Positions 35,067 through 43,950 are shown, counted from the first letter of the stretch. The stretch is 64,000 nucleotides of DNA from Gammaproteobacteria bacterium (GCA_016191285.1 JACPPA010000016.1:277791-341790); one strand, 5' to 3'. Program-made: numbers and translations. Notes: generated from the letters alone by a model not told the origin.

Positions 35067-36746
35067 ATGATGACGCAGATGGAAGATCAACAAAATTCAC
35101 TTCAAAGGTTGCTCGATTACTACCACCGAACCGTCGTTCTATTCGGTGGAGGATTACTGGCATTCGGTTGGTCACGAATTATTAGCTTGACCTCAAGTGC
35201 CAATTTTCAGCGCTCACTAATTTTGCTTGCAGCGCTTTCGTGCTCGGTTCTCATAATCCAACGGTGGCTTCCATCGACTTCTCTGCGGCGACTCCATAAC
35301 TCGTTGCTCCCCGGTGTATGGATCGGCATTTATCTCTTCTACTTAGGCTTATCTGTCTGGAACCACAGCTATCTCAAGCACATTGTCCTAACCGGTTATA
35401 GCGGCGATATTTTTCGAAACGCGTTTCGGACTTTGCAGGCGCCGCTTTACGGCGTTGCAGCGCCAATCTCGCGTAATGGGTTTGCGACGATGACAGCTAT
35501 CGTCGTGATTTATGCTGCCTTCATCAGTCGTGCTCTGAGCAAAGAAATGCACCGTCCGGTCGTACTTTGCACTTTATTCATGGCTCTCCACCTGTTTGGA
35601 ATTATCGGCGTCGGCCTAGCAACAGACGCGGGCCGACTATTTGATTTTTCAGCGATTTACTCGGGGATTGCTGAGAGCTCGAATCTGGATAGGTTTCATT
35701 CGTTGACGGAGATCTGGGCGCAATGGAACGAGCGTCTTTACGAGCTTCAAGGTCGAGCCAGTCACTACCCACCAGGTGTGATGTTTTTGGCGATGGTCGA
35801 ACGGCGCTTCGATCTGGCGGGCCTTCTGGGATTTAGCAGTATCGTACTCACGATTCTCTGCGTTCCATTAACAAGCATACTTTGTAGCGTTTTGGATCTG
35901 AATACACGTACTACTGTACTGGCGTTGGCACTACAGGTTAGCAGTGCCGCGCTATTAGTTTTCCCTCGCGTGGATTTCACTCCAATTACCGCGTTTATGA
36001 CCCTAATCGGGATGATTACGATTGCGCTGGGCGTGCGACAAAAAGCCGGATACGCGATTATCGGCGGCTTAACATTCGGGCTCTACGGACTGTTTTCATT
36101 CACCGTTGCAATCGCAGGTCTAATGCTTGCCTTATTTCTTATTTTTGCGGTTGCCCTCCGAGCAATTACTTTGCGAAAAGCCTTCGGGCTTGGCGGGTAT
36201 GTCGTGATAGGGGCGATGGCCGTGTGGTATGGACTTTATGAATTAACCGGATTCAATATCGCAGAATGTCTGGCGCAATCTATTAGCAATAATGCTGCAT
36301 CGATGACGACCGAGCCATTCGATAGGATATCTCGGTATGTACTGCGTTCGACGGGAAATTTCATGGCCTACGTTGCCTATCTGGGGCCCGTTACGGCGCT
36401 GCTCGGTGGGATCGGCGTATGTACTGCGCGCTACAAGAATTCGTTATTTTTAGCTTTCGCCATGAGTGTCCTTGGAGCTCTGTTGCTCGCCAGCTTTTCC
36501 ACATTGTTCTTTCTCGAAACCGAGCGAATCTGGGTATTTTTCACGCCCTTGATAGCTATCGTTGCGGCGTTTGGGCTTGTTGAAGTAATTGGTTTGGGCC
36601 GCGTTAGCGGTTCTGCGGCGATATTCCCGATGGCGGTTATCTTGGCAAGCTGTGTGCAGGCACTCAGCATGACTCACGATACTCCCCCGGCCCAGTACGT
36701 AAGCTTCGACGCGTGGCAAAAAGCACGAGAATTGCTACATCCATAG
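35067..36746 (+). CDS. Polytopic membrane protein, possible GT-C-type glycosyltransferase
   Basis: A 559-residue integral membrane protein with about twelve hydrophobic segments. I do not recognise a named family. A large extramembrane loop about residues 205-235 ends in RASHYPPGVMF; an HxPPG-like motif in such a loop occurs in dolichyl-phosphate-sugar-dependent GT-C enzymes. That is a hint, not proof. ATGATG starts at 35067 and 35070. The codon mix is AT-richer than the neighbours, with frequent TTA, ATA and GGA. It lies alone, against the orientation of the surrounding core genes, in what looks like an acquired insert. Confidence 0.6.
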   Translation: MMTQMEDQQNSLQRLLDYYHRTVVLFGGGLLAFGWSRIISLTSSANFQRSLILLAALSCSVLIIQRWLPSTSLRRLHNSLLPGVWIGIYLFYLGLSVWNHSYLKHIVLTGYSGDIFRNAFRTLQAPLYGVAAPISRNGFATMTAIVVIYAAFISRALSKEMHRPVVLCTLFMALHLFGIIGVGLATDAGRLFDFSAIYSGIAESSNLDRFHSLTEIWAQWNERLYELQGRASHYPPGVMFLAMVERRFDLAGLLGFSSIVLTILCVPLTSILCSVLDLNTRTTVLALALQVSSAALLVFPRVDFTPITAFMTLIGMITIALGVRQKAGYAIIGGLTFGLYGLFSFTVAIAGLMLALFLIFAVALRAITLRKAFGLGGYVVIGAMAVWYGLYELTGFNIAECLAQSISNNAASMTTEPFDRISRYVLRSTGNFMAYVAYLGPVTALLGGIGVCTARYKNSLFLAFAMSVLGALLLASFSTLFFLETERIWVFFTPLIAIVAAFGLVEVIGLGRVSGSAAIFPMAVILASCVQALSMTHDTPPAQYVSFDAWQKARELLHP

Positions 36747-37274
36747 CGGGCGCGTTTCGGTGTGTGGTGCATTGATACGCCAGCGCTGGGTCCCTCCATT
36801 GTGTTCGCCGATCGACGCTCATGCGGCAAAAAGTTATGCGAATCGAGCGGGGGACTTCATCCCATCGTTGGGAATAATGACAATCGGTTCGACGGCGTCC
36901 GATCCGTCGCCTACTCTTTGTGCACGCCCGACCCTCGATGACCTAGGAAGCAGCTTGAAGCGCGCCGTAGCGGCCCTCCCTGTTTAGCTTCCAGAATCAT
37001 CACTTGCTACATCCTCTTGAAGCGGTAGCGGATGTTGGAGTCGAGAATTCTCGGAAGAGCTCAGGTACGAGCCGCCGCCGTCGCTGCGATCTTCAAAGCG
37101 TTCTCGCGTCTTGAACCAGCCGCGGATTTGAACGTCTATAAGCGCGGCCATAACCTCTCTCTTAAGCGGTCGCGGGTGTACCACCAAAAACGTGTACCGG
37201 AACTCTGTTGGTACATAGTAGCGGTACACGGAAATTATGAGATAGCCTAAGAACGCACGCAGTGTGCCGAGAAC
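36747..37274. other. Gap downstream of the membrane-protein insert
   Basis: About 530 bp lacking a supportable gene; the open frames present are short, lack ribosome sites and resemble nothing known. Composition approaches that of the core genome again toward the right end. No repeat or integrase remnant recognised. Confidence 0.45.
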
Positions 37275-37301
37275 AAAAAAAGCCGCTGAATTCGCGGCTT
37301 T
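37275..37301 (-). terminator. Rho-independent terminator of yicC
   Basis: Read on the minus strand, AAGCCGC, a 7-base loop and GCGGCTT form a stem that is followed by a run of T (A run at 37275-37280 on the + strand). It lies about 40 bp after the yicC stop, so yicC is transcribed separately from gmk in this genome. Confidence 0.75.
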
Positions 37302-37339
37302 ATTCTTTACACTGTGACGACGTGAGAACGGCTGTACCG

Positions 37340-38206
37340 TTATTCAATATTTTGAATTTGCTCGCGGATCTGTTCGATCAGCACTTTTAATTCCACCGAT
37401 GCGCCCGAAGTGTCGACATGGGCAGACTTAGACCCGAGGGTGTTAGCCTCGCGGTTCAATTCCTGCATCAAGAAATCGAGCCGCCGCCCGATCGGTTCGC
37501 GCTGCTGTAACACGCGTGTTACTTCGCTCAAATGTGCTTCGAGGCGATCGAGTTCTTCGGCCACGTCGAGACGCTGGGCTAGTAACGCGCATTCTTGCTC
37601 GACTCGCATCTGATCGAGACCGGCCGCGAGTTCCTCGAGTCGGCTTTGATGGCGGAGCTTCACCGCCTCGATGATCGCGGGCACACGCTTGCGCATTTCG
37701 ACGACGATGCCGCGCATCGCCGCGCAACGCTGCAACACCACAGTCTGCATTTTCTCGCCCTCACGATCGCGCGTCGCAATGAGTTGCTCAAGCGCTAAGT
37801 CAAGTTGTTCAAGGATTGCAAGCGACAAGCGCTCGAAATCGACTTCAGGGCTTTCAATGACACCAGGCCAACGCAAGATTTCGAATGGATTGATCGGCGC
37901 TGCGTGCGGCGTCAGAGACGCGATGAGCTGTGCCGCGTTGATGAGTTGGCGCGCCACGGATTCCTTGATTTTTAATTGAACCTCATCGCCGGCGGTGGCC
38001 TCGAAGCGTAACGAACAATCGACCTTGCCACGATTGAGCCGCGCCGCGATACGAGTGCGTACTTCGCCTTCCAAACCGCGTAAATCTTCTGGCAAGCGTA
38101 GACCGACTTCGATATAGCGATGATTAACCGAGCGTAATTCCCAGACGGTGCGGCCCCAGCTCCCGGTCGATTCCAAACGGGCAAAGGCGGTCATGCTGCG
38201 AGCCAT
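37340..38206 (-). CDS. yicC: YicC family endoribonuclease-like protein
   Basis: A 288-residue YicC-family protein, normally 287-290 residues. The N-terminus SMTAFARLESTGSWGRTVWELRSVNHRYIEVGLRLPEDLRGLE and the C-terminus FLMQELNREANTLGSKSAHVDTSGASVELKVLIEQIREQIQNIE are both hallmarks. E. coli YicC has been linked to RNA decay. It is divergent from rph, as in E. coli, and would normally be next to gmk, which is now 2.8 kb away. A terminator follows it directly. Confidence 0.93.
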   Translation of the reverse strand: MARSMTAFARLESTGSWGRTVWELRSVNHRYIEVGLRLPEDLRGLEGEVRTRIAARLNRGKVDCSLRFEATAGDEVQLKIKESVARQLINAAQLIASLTPHAAPINPFEILRWPGVIESPEVDFERLSLAILEQLDLALEQLIATRDREGEKMQTVVLQRCAAMRGIVVEMRKRVPAIIEAVKLRHQSRLEELAAGLDQMRVEQECALLAQRLDVAEELDRLEAHLSEVTRVLQQREPIGRRLDFLMQELNREANTLGSKSAHVDTSGASVELKVLIEQIREQIQNIE

Positions 38207-38271
38207 GGAGTCACTCCGAATAACGCGGGGAGTCGCATCTTAAACAGATTGAATGCAGAGCGCGACGGCTG

Positions 38272-38438
38272 GTGTGCTGTCCCTTGCTTAGCGCTCCCAT
38301 TTGCGTGCCCCGCGGGACGCGACGTCACAATATGTGGGAGCCGCTTTAGCGGCGAATGCACTAGCTGTCCAATTCGCGGCTAAAGCCGCTCCCACAATAC
38401 TAGACATCGATTTAGCGAAGTTCATTGCGGGACGGTAC
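38272..38438. repeat. REP doublet in a longer inverted-repeat element
   Basis: GTGGGAGCCGCTTTAGCGGCGAAT and its inverted partner occupy 38332-38395. Outside it lie GTGCTGTCCCTTGC (from 38272) and CATCGATTTAGCGAAGTTCATTGCGGGACGG (38405-38434). The right flank is the reverse complement of the left flank of the copy at 58238 (TCCCGCGATGAACTTGCATAAATCG type). The element fills the divergent yicC-rph gap. Confidence 0.75.
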
Positions 38439-38547
38439 ATTCGATTGTCGCGCAGAAATTGACTGTGCGAGCAAAGCGAATTGAGGACGCACGACAGCGA
38501 CTGCAACCTGGCTATAATGAACCGCCCAACCACGGAAATAAAACTCA

Positions 38548-39321
38548 ATGACATCGCGACCCAGCGGCCGCTTGCCGCATGAATTACGCCCCGTGCGCTT
38601 TACTCGTAATTACACCATCCATGCCGAAGGATCCGTCTTGGTCGAATTCGGACACACCAAGGTGTTGTGCACGGCCTCGGTCGAAGAAAAGCCGCCGGCG
38701 TGGATGAAAGGTCAGGGCGAAGGGTGGATTACCGCCGAATACGGCATGTTGCCGCGTGCCACCAATAGCCGGAATCGACGCGAGGCGACGCAAGGGCGAC
38801 AAGGCGGGCGCACGTTGGAGATCCAACGCCTAATTGGCCGCAGCTTACGCGCGGTAGTTGATCGCGCGGCGCTGGGCGAACGCGCGATCATGATCGATTG
38901 CGATGTGATCCAAGCCGACGGCGGCACGCGCACTGCGGCGATCACGGGTGGCTATGTCGCGCTGGTCGATGCCATCGGTACCTTGTTGCGCAATCGGTCG
39001 ATCACGAAAAATCCGATTCACGGCGCGGTCGCCGCGGTGTCGGTTGGAATCTACAAAGGCGTGCCGGTGCTCGATCTGGATTACGCCGAAGATTCGAACG
39101 CCGAAACGGATATGAACGTCATCATGAATAACGCCGGTCATTTCGTCGAAGTCCAGGGGACCGCCGAAGGACACGCTTTCCGACGCGACGAACTCAACGT
39201 GTTGCTTGATCTGGCCGGCGCCGGCATCAAGCAGCTGTGCACGGCGCAGGAAGCGGCGCTTAAGGAACCTCTGAATAAGTCCATCCTGGACTTATCAGAG
39301 GACGGAAAGCGAAAAGTGTGA
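38548..39321 (+). CDS. rph: RNase PH, with a repeat-derived C-terminal tail
   Basis: A 3'-5' phosphorolytic exoribonuclease that trims tRNA 3' ends. The core runs from [32 protein letters not shown] through [23 protein letters not shown] and GRSLRAVVD to [19 protein letters not shown], residue 239, which is where the protein normally ends. The last 18 residues ([18 protein letters not shown]) and the stop codon are encoded by the multi-hairpin element that begins at 39262. The core looks intact, so the enzyme may still work with the extra tail. Confidence 0.93.
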   Translation: MTSRPSGRLPHELRPVRFTRNYTIHAEGSVLVEFGHTKVLCTASVEEKPPAWMKGQGEGWITAEYGMLPRATNSRNRREATQGRQGGRTLEIQRLIGRSLRAVVDRAALGERAIMIDCDVIQADGGTRTAAITGGYVALVDAIGTLLRNRSITKNPIHGAVAAVSVGIYKGVPVLDLDYAEDSNAETDMNVIMNNAGHFVEVQGTAEGHAFRRDELNVLLDLAGAGIKQLCTAQEAALKEPLNKSILDLSEDGKRKV

Positions 39322-39418
39322 TTTTCGCTTTCCTCACATTTTCAACGAACACCGTTCATTGAAAATGGCGGCACCTCCCTGTGCCGCGCGGAAACTCTGC
39401 CATTGGCAGAGTTTCCTT
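39262..39418. repeat. Multi-hairpin element, copy 2
   Basis: A 157-bp copy bounded by AAGGAACCTCTG and CAGAGTTTCCTT. Stems in order: CCTCTGAATAAGTCC with GGACTTATCAGAGG, GGAAAGCGAAAA with TTTTCGCTTTCC around loop GTGTGA, CATTTTCAA with TTGAAAATG enclosing GAAC/GTTC, GCGGCAC with GTGCCGC, and GGAAACTCTGCC with GGCAGAGTTTCC. It begins inside the rph reading frame and ends nine bases before the rdgB start codon. See the copy at 14660-14837. Confidence 0.88.
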
Positions 39419-39426
39419 GATCCCAC

Positions 39427-40038
39427 TTGAGACCGGCCGGAAAAATCGTGCTTGCGACCGGCAATGCCGGCAAGGTGCGCGAGTTCGAAGCAATGCTGAG
39501 TGGTTCCGGAATTCACGTCGTGTCGCAAACCCAGTTTGCCGTCCCCGACGTTCCTGAAACGGGCTTAACCTTTGTCGAAAACGCGCTCATCAAAGCGCGG
39601 CATGCCGCACGTTATACCAAGCTCCCCGCAATTGCCGACGACTCGGGACTCGCTATTGACGTCTTACACGGCGCGCCTGGCATTTACTCCGCGCGCTATG
39701 CCGGGCCCGGGGCGAGTGATGCGGCGAATATCGCGCAGCTGCTGGCCGCGCTTGAAGGGTTTCCCACTGAACGCCGGACGTGTCGGTTCATCTGTGTCCT
39801 GGTTTATCTCGCCCATCCCGCAGATCCCACGCCCTTGATCGCTGAAGGTCGATGGGAGGGGCGAATCACGTTCGCGCCGCGCGGCGACCACGGATTCGGT
39901 TATGACCCGGTGTTCGAAATTCCGAGCTTGGGATTAACGGCCGCCGAACTCGATGGCGAACAAAAGCACGCACTCAGTCATCGCGGACAGGCCTTGCGCG
40001 CCCTGGCCGCGCGCCTCGTGAACGTCGCGCGCGCCTGA
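39427..40038 (+). CDS. rdgB: dITP/XTP pyrophosphatase (RdgB/HAM1)
   Basis: A 203-residue enzyme that hydrolyses non-canonical purine nucleoside triphosphates, keeping inosine and xanthosine out of nucleic acids. [63 protein letters not shown] and [10 protein letters not shown] are all conserved. The only suitable start is TTG at 39427, nine bases after the repeat element, with no ribosome site; the native leader may have been displaced by the insertion. Its stop overlaps the hemW start. Confidence 0.93.
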   Translation: MRPAGKIVLATGNAGKVREFEAMLSGSGIHVVSQTQFAVPDVPETGLTFVENALIKARHAARYTKLPAIADDSGLAIDVLHGAPGIYSARYAGPGASDAANIAQLLAALEGFPTERRTCRFICVLVYLAHPADPTPLIAEGRWEGRITFAPRGDHGFGYDPVFEIPSLGLTAAELDGEQKHALSHRGQALRALAARLVNVARA

Positions 40039-41183
40039 TGCTCGAACCGGCGACAATCCCGCTCGCGCTTTACGTGCATCTGCCGTGGTGCGTGCGCAAA
40101 TGTCCGTATTGCGATTTTAATTCGCACGAACGCGACGGCGCGTTGCCGGAAGCAGCGTATGTGGCCGCGCTGCGCGCGGATCTGGCGACCGAGGTCAACG
40201 CTATCGGCGAGCGCAGCGTCGGTTCGATCTTTATCGGCGGTGGTACGCCCAGTCTTTTTTCTGGTAGTGCGATAGCGCGCCTGCTGGAGGGGCTGCACGA
40301 TGAATTAAATTTGCTCGCCGATGCCGAGATTACCCTTGAAGCGAATCCAGGCACGGTTGATGCCGGCAATTTTTCCGCGTATCGCGCGGCCGGCGTCAAT
40401 CGACTTTCGATCGGCGTGCAAAGTCTGCGCGACGCACAGTTGAAAGCGCTCGGCCGCGTGCACGATAAGGGCGATGCCGTGCGTGCGCTGGAGGTCGCGC
40501 GCAGCGCTGGCTTTACGAACATCAATCTCGATTTGATGCACGGTCTGCCGGCGGACGAAGCTGACGATGCGCTGCGCGATCTGGCGCAGGCGATTGCGTT
40601 GGCACCGGAACACTTGTCGTGGTATCAATTGACGCTCGAACCGGGCACCGCCTTCGGTCGCCGTCCACCACCGCTGCCACCGCATGATCGCATCGCCGAG
40701 GAGTTTGAACGTGGCTGCGCGATGCTGGAAGCGGCCGGCTATCAGCGCTACGAAGTCTCGGCGTTCGCCCGCGTGGGACGCGAGTCACGCCATAATCTAA
40801 ATTATTGGGAATTCGGCGACTATCTCGGGATCGGCGCGGGTGCGCACGGCAAGCTATCGCTGCCCGAGGGTGTGCGGCGCACGGTCCGGCGCCGTCATCC
40901 CACGGCGTATATGAAAGAAGCGGGCTCCGCTGCCGCGACCGCCACCGAAATGATTCAAGGCCCACCCCTAATCACTGAATTCGCGCTCAACGCGCTGCGG
41001 CTCAAAAACGGCTTCACGCGCGAGCTCTTTACGTCGCGCACGGGGTTGTTGGCGACGGCGCTGGATGCTGGAATTTCGGCGGGATTTGCGCGCGGCTGGC
41101 TCGCGGAGTGCGACTCACGCCTGGTGCCGACGCCGCTTGGTTATCGCTTTTTGAACGATCTGCAACTTTTGTTCGTGCCGTGA
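40038..41183 (+). CDS. hemW: Radical SAM heme chaperone HemW
   Basis: A 381-residue radical SAM protein (formerly annotated coproporphyrinogen III oxidase-like) that delivers heme. The cluster-binding motif CVRKCPYCDF (CxxxCxxC) is near residue 16, followed by FIGGGTPSLFS, NPGTVD, GVNRLSIGVQS and NLDLMHGLP. HNLNYWEFGDYLGIGAGAH is a HemW mark. The ATG at 40038 overlaps the rdgB TGA. The rph-rdgB-hemW order is conserved in gammaproteobacteria. Confidence 0.93.
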   Translation: MLEPATIPLALYVHLPWCVRKCPYCDFNSHERDGALPEAAYVAALRADLATEVNAIGERSVGSIFIGGGTPSLFSGSAIARLLEGLHDELNLLADAEITLEANPGTVDAGNFSAYRAAGVNRLSIGVQSLRDAQLKALGRVHDKGDAVRALEVARSAGFTNINLDLMHGLPADEADDALRDLAQAIALAPEHLSWYQLTLEPGTAFGRRPPPLPPHDRIAEEFERGCAMLEAAGYQRYEVSAFARVGRESRHNLNYWEFGDYLGIGAGAHGKLSLPEGVRRTVRRRHPTAYMKEAGSAAATATEMIQGPPLITEFALNALRLKNGFTRELFTSRTGLLATALDAGISAGFARGWLAECDSRLVPTPLGYRFLNDLQLLFVP

Positions 41184-41246
41184 CTTTACGCTGGATCTTT
41201 GACGGGCTGGGTTCGTACTTCGCGCGCCCAAGGTAGTTCGCAAGCA

Positions 41247-42182
41247 CTACGGTGCCAGCGTCTGGTGCAAAATAAACGTCGTCACCGCGCTTGAGATCAG
41301 GGTCGATAGCACGATAGTTTTTGAGATCACCGCTTCTTGCAGTCCATAGCGCTTGGCAAAGATGTAAGCATTAACCCCGGACGGCATCGCGGCAAGTAAC
41401 ACCGCGACGCGCATCCACTCCGCAGGCACGTGCAACGCAGTGCAGGCCAACCATACCAATAGCGGATGCACCAAGTTCTTAACGACCAACAACACGGCAC
41501 TGTCACGGAGATCACCCGCGAGTCGATATTGCGCGAGTGACACGCCTAGCGACACCAACGCGCAGCCGGTGGCGGCTTGCGCAAGCTTTTCGAGTAACAC
41601 ATCGAGCGCGCCACGCGGCACCCAACCACTGAGATTACACAGCACGCCGAGCGCCAAACTTGCGATGACCGGATTCATCACGAGTCTGCCCAGGCTCAAG
41701 TAAACCGGCGGACGTGGCCCGTGCCCGCGCGCGCCATAGACTTCGATGCAATAGGTCGCGAGCGGAAACAGCACACTGCTCTGCAAGGCCATCAACGTAA
41801 ACAATGGCACCGCGGCCGAGGCGCCAAACGCAGTGGTCGCGAGCGGGAGCCCGAGCATGACGATATTCGAGTAGCAGGCGCCGAGGCCGGCGATGCCTTG
41901 ACTCGCGCGATCCCAGTGTAGGACATGACGACCGAGCAGCACGCCGGCGCCGAAAACGGCGATCGAAGGCACGTAGTAGGCCGCGATCAAGGGTAGCGGT
42001 AACACCGCGGGCAACGCCGCTCGCGCGAGGCTCCGGAACAATAGCGCGGGGATCGCGACGTAATAGACGAACTTGGCCAGGCCTTCGCTGGTGGTGGCGT
42101 CGAAGATCCCGGCACGGAACAGCGCAAAGCCCAGGATGACCGCGCCGAAGACCGGCGCGATAACGACGAAGACCAAATCCAA
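41247..42182 (-). CDS. AEC family transporter (auxin-efflux-carrier type)
   Basis: A 311-residue inner-membrane permease with about ten spans, five in each half. MDLVFVVIAPVFGAVILGFALFRAGIF at the start, the GLGACYSNIVMLGLPLATTAFG crossover region and ALLAAMPSGVNAYIFAKRYG near the C-terminus are typical of the AEC family. Bacterial members carry malate, malonate or other carboxylates; the substrate is not predictable. It is 11 bp downstream of the SDR gene. Confidence 0.88.
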   Translation of the reverse strand: MDLVFVVIAPVFGAVILGFALFRAGIFDATTSEGLAKFVYYVAIPALLFRSLARAALPAVLPLPLIAAYYVPSIAVFGAGVLLGRHVLHWDRASQGIAGLGACYSNIVMLGLPLATTAFGASAAVPLFTLMALQSSVLFPLATYCIEVYGARGHGPRPPVYLSLGRLVMNPVIASLALGVLCNLSGWVPRGALDVLLEKLAQAATGCALVSLGVSLAQYRLAGDLRDSAVLLVVKNLVHPLLVWLACTALHVPAEWMRVAVLLAAMPSGVNAYIFAKRYGLQEAVISKTIVLSTLISSAVTTFILHQTLAP

Positions 42183-42193
42183 TGCGATGAGCT

Positions 42194-43009
42194 CTAGGAC
42201 TTGGCCGGATGGTACACGCGCATAGGGGCGGCTTGTTTACGCCAGGGACGGCCCGCCAATAAGCCGCCGTCAACCGTCAGTGCGTGGCCGACCACGTACG
42301 ACGACTCATCGCTGGCTAACCACAGGGCGGCGGCCGCGATCTCGGCCGGCAAACCGAAGCGCGGCAGCGGTTGATCGTCTTGCTGCGCCACGCGAATTTT
42401 GGCCATCCGCGCGAGCCATCGATCATCGGTCACGCCGGTGTGAATCGGCGTTTCGATATTGCCCGGGCAAATACAGTTGACGCGAATATTGTCCTCGATG
42501 AGTTCGAGCGCCGACGAATGCGTGAAATGCACCACGGCGGCCTTGGCCGTCGAGTACGCGTGTGGGCTGTAGCCGGCAACGAAGCCCGCCGCGCTCGCGA
42601 TATTGATGATGGCGCCGGTTCGTCGTGGTTGCATGACGCGCGCGGCGTGTTTGGTGCCGAGGAAGACGCTGCGCTGGATCACGGCGTACGCATGATCCCA
42701 TTCTTCGAGCGAGGTTTCGGCCAGCGGCCCAATCACGCCGACGATCGCCGCGTTGTTGATCACGCAATCGAGACGTCCCCATTGCGCCACGGTGGCGTCG
42801 ATGGCGTGTTCGAAATCGGTTTCCTTGCCCACATCAAGGTGGACATAGCGCGCGTCCGCTCCCAGTTCTGCCGCCAGGCGCACGCCTTTTTCGTCTTGAA
42901 TATCCGCGATCATCACCCGGTAACCGGCCGCGGCGAAGCGTTTGGCGCAGCCTGCGCCGATACCGCTCGCGCCGCCGGTGACCAGCATCGCTGGCGCAGT
43001 GTCATTCAT
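42194..43009 (-). CDS. SDR family oxidoreductase
   Basis: A 271-residue short-chain dehydrogenase/reductase. The ATG at 43009 overlaps the stop of the preceding small gene (ATGA) and puts the nucleotide-binding TGGASGIG motif at about residues 11-18. DIQDEKG after the second strand suggests NAD(H). VINNAAIVG and the catalytic S..YSTAK (IASAAGFVAGYSPHAYSTAKAAV) are intact. The C-terminus carries YVVGHALTVDGGLLAG. The substrate is unknown. It forms an operon with the two FmdB-like proteins upstream and the AEC transporter downstream. Confidence 0.88.
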   Translation of the reverse strand: MNDTAPAMLVTGGASGIGAGCAKRFAAAGYRVMIADIQDEKGVRLAAELGADARYVHLDVGKETDFEHAIDATVAQWGRLDCVINNAAIVGVIGPLAETSLEEWDHAYAVIQRSVFLGTKHAARVMQPRRTGAIINIASAAGFVAGYSPHAYSTAKAAVVHFTHSSALELIEDNIRVNCICPGNIETPIHTGVTDDRWLARMAKIRVAQQDDQPLPRFGLPAEIAAAALWLASDESSYVVGHALTVDGGLLAGRPWRKQAAPMRVYHPAKS

Positions 43010-43260
43010 TGGGCGTGAAAGCCGCCTTTGATCAGCGGCGCCATGTCGATCGGGGGGCCGGCATCGCAGCCGAGATTGTCGCTTTTGGCGATGATGGTCC
43101 AGCCGATGCGCTTGGCGATCGAGGCGTCGACCGGCGTGTCGCCGCAATCGATTCCAGCGCGTGCGCACAGTTCGCCCCAGGTATGCAGATCTTCAGCCAT
43201 CTTATGCACCACGGTGACCAGGCGGTCATTGCTTGGGCAATGATATTCGTAGGTAGGCAT
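43006..43260 (-). CDS. Small FmdB-like protein lacking the zinc-ribbon cysteine pairs
   Basis: An 84-residue protein starting MPTYEYHCPSNDRLVTVVHKM. The first seven residues match the FmdB zinc-ribbon family, but the CxxC pairs are missing: C8 is followed by PSNDR. The middle HTWGELCARAGIDCGDTPVDASI is shared with the adjacent paralogue (43271-43543). Its stop overlaps the SDR start. Function unknown; I infer a small accessory protein. Confidence 0.7.
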   Translation of the reverse strand: MPTYEYHCPSNDRLVTVVHKMAEDLHTWGELCARAGIDCGDTPVDASIAKRIGWTIIAKSDNLGCDAGPPIDMAPLIKGGFHAQ

Positions 43261-43270
43261 GGCTTGGCTC

Positions 43271-43543
43271 TTATTTGTCGAAGTTTTTGGTGTTGTGGTA
43301 GGCCCGCGTGGTGGTCATCGCGCCGAACGCGCCGCCGCCGGTGCTATCGCTGCCGATATTTCGGCGGTGCATGTAGCTGATCCCGAGGTGAACTTTGGTG
43401 ACCGGGGCGTCGGCGGGAGTCTTACCCAGATCGCGTTGCGCCAGGGTGCAGACCTGGCCCCAGGTATTTACGTCTTGCGAGATGCGATGCACGACTTGCA
43501 CGGTTTGGTCGTTCGCGGCGCAATGGTAGTCATAGGTTGGCAT
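43271..43543 (-). CDS. Small FmdB-like protein, tandem paralogue
   Basis: A 90-residue paralogue of the previous protein (MPTYDYHCAANDQTVQVVHRI and NTWGQVCTLAQRDLGKTPADAPV align with it) and 10 bp upstream of it. The C-terminal halves diverge: this one ends in a Gly/Tyr/Arg-rich stretch (YMHRRNIGSDSTGGGAFG). The zinc-binding cysteine pairs of FmdB are lacking here too. AGGAG lies a few bases before the start. First gene of the four-gene operon. Confidence 0.7.
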   Translation of the reverse strand: MPTYDYHCAANDQTVQVVHRISQDVNTWGQVCTLAQRDLGKTPADAPVTKVHLGISYMHRRNIGSDSTGGGAFGAMTTTRAYHNTKNFDK

Positions 43544-43785
43544 AGGGTTCTCCTGTTCAAGTTTTGTTGATTATCGCGCGCCTGGCGGGCTTTAGGTATC
43601 CCGCATGACTTAGGCCGCTTCGGTGTAAGGCTGAGCGGCCGGCGGGAATCCTTCCAGTCACGCCGTCTTTCGCGTCGGGCACAGTTCGATCTCGCGGTGG
43701 TTCGGTTGCCTCGTTAGGCGCACGTGGCTAATCTGAGTTCCGCTTCAGCATGTAGGGTTCACTGCACGGGGTTCAAGGAGGAACC

Positions 43786-43950
43786 ATGACGCAATCCCAA
43801 CCGGCGACGTTTCCCGACGTCCGTTACTTAGTCGGCGCAGAGGCCTGGCGCGGCCACGCGTATTGGCGATTCTATCTGGCGTTGCAGCCGTCAGCTGTCA
43901 CGCTAACGCCCGATGAAATTACTGGCCGGCGGCAAAAGGGTCGACTATAG
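43786..43950 (+). CDS. 54-residue hypothetical protein
   Basis: An ATG at 43786, preceded by AAGGAGGAACC (an almost ideal ribosome site), opens a 54-codon frame ending TAG at 43948-43950. The product has VRYLVGAEAWRGHAYWRFYLALQPS in the middle and a basic end. No family recognised. The strong ribosome site supports it, but it could be the remnant of a longer gene. Confidence 0.45.
   Translation: MTQSQPATFPDVRYLVGAEAWRGHAYWRFYLALQPSAVTLTPDEITGRRQKGRL

Noticed and set aside
34494..37339. tRNA or attachment site at the borders of the insert
   Set aside because: No cloverleaf, CCA end or direct repeat could be recognised by eye on either side.
43708..43720. GTTAGGC near 43711 as an attC end
   Set aside because: No RYYYAAC partner or inverted repeat within 150 bp on the left.
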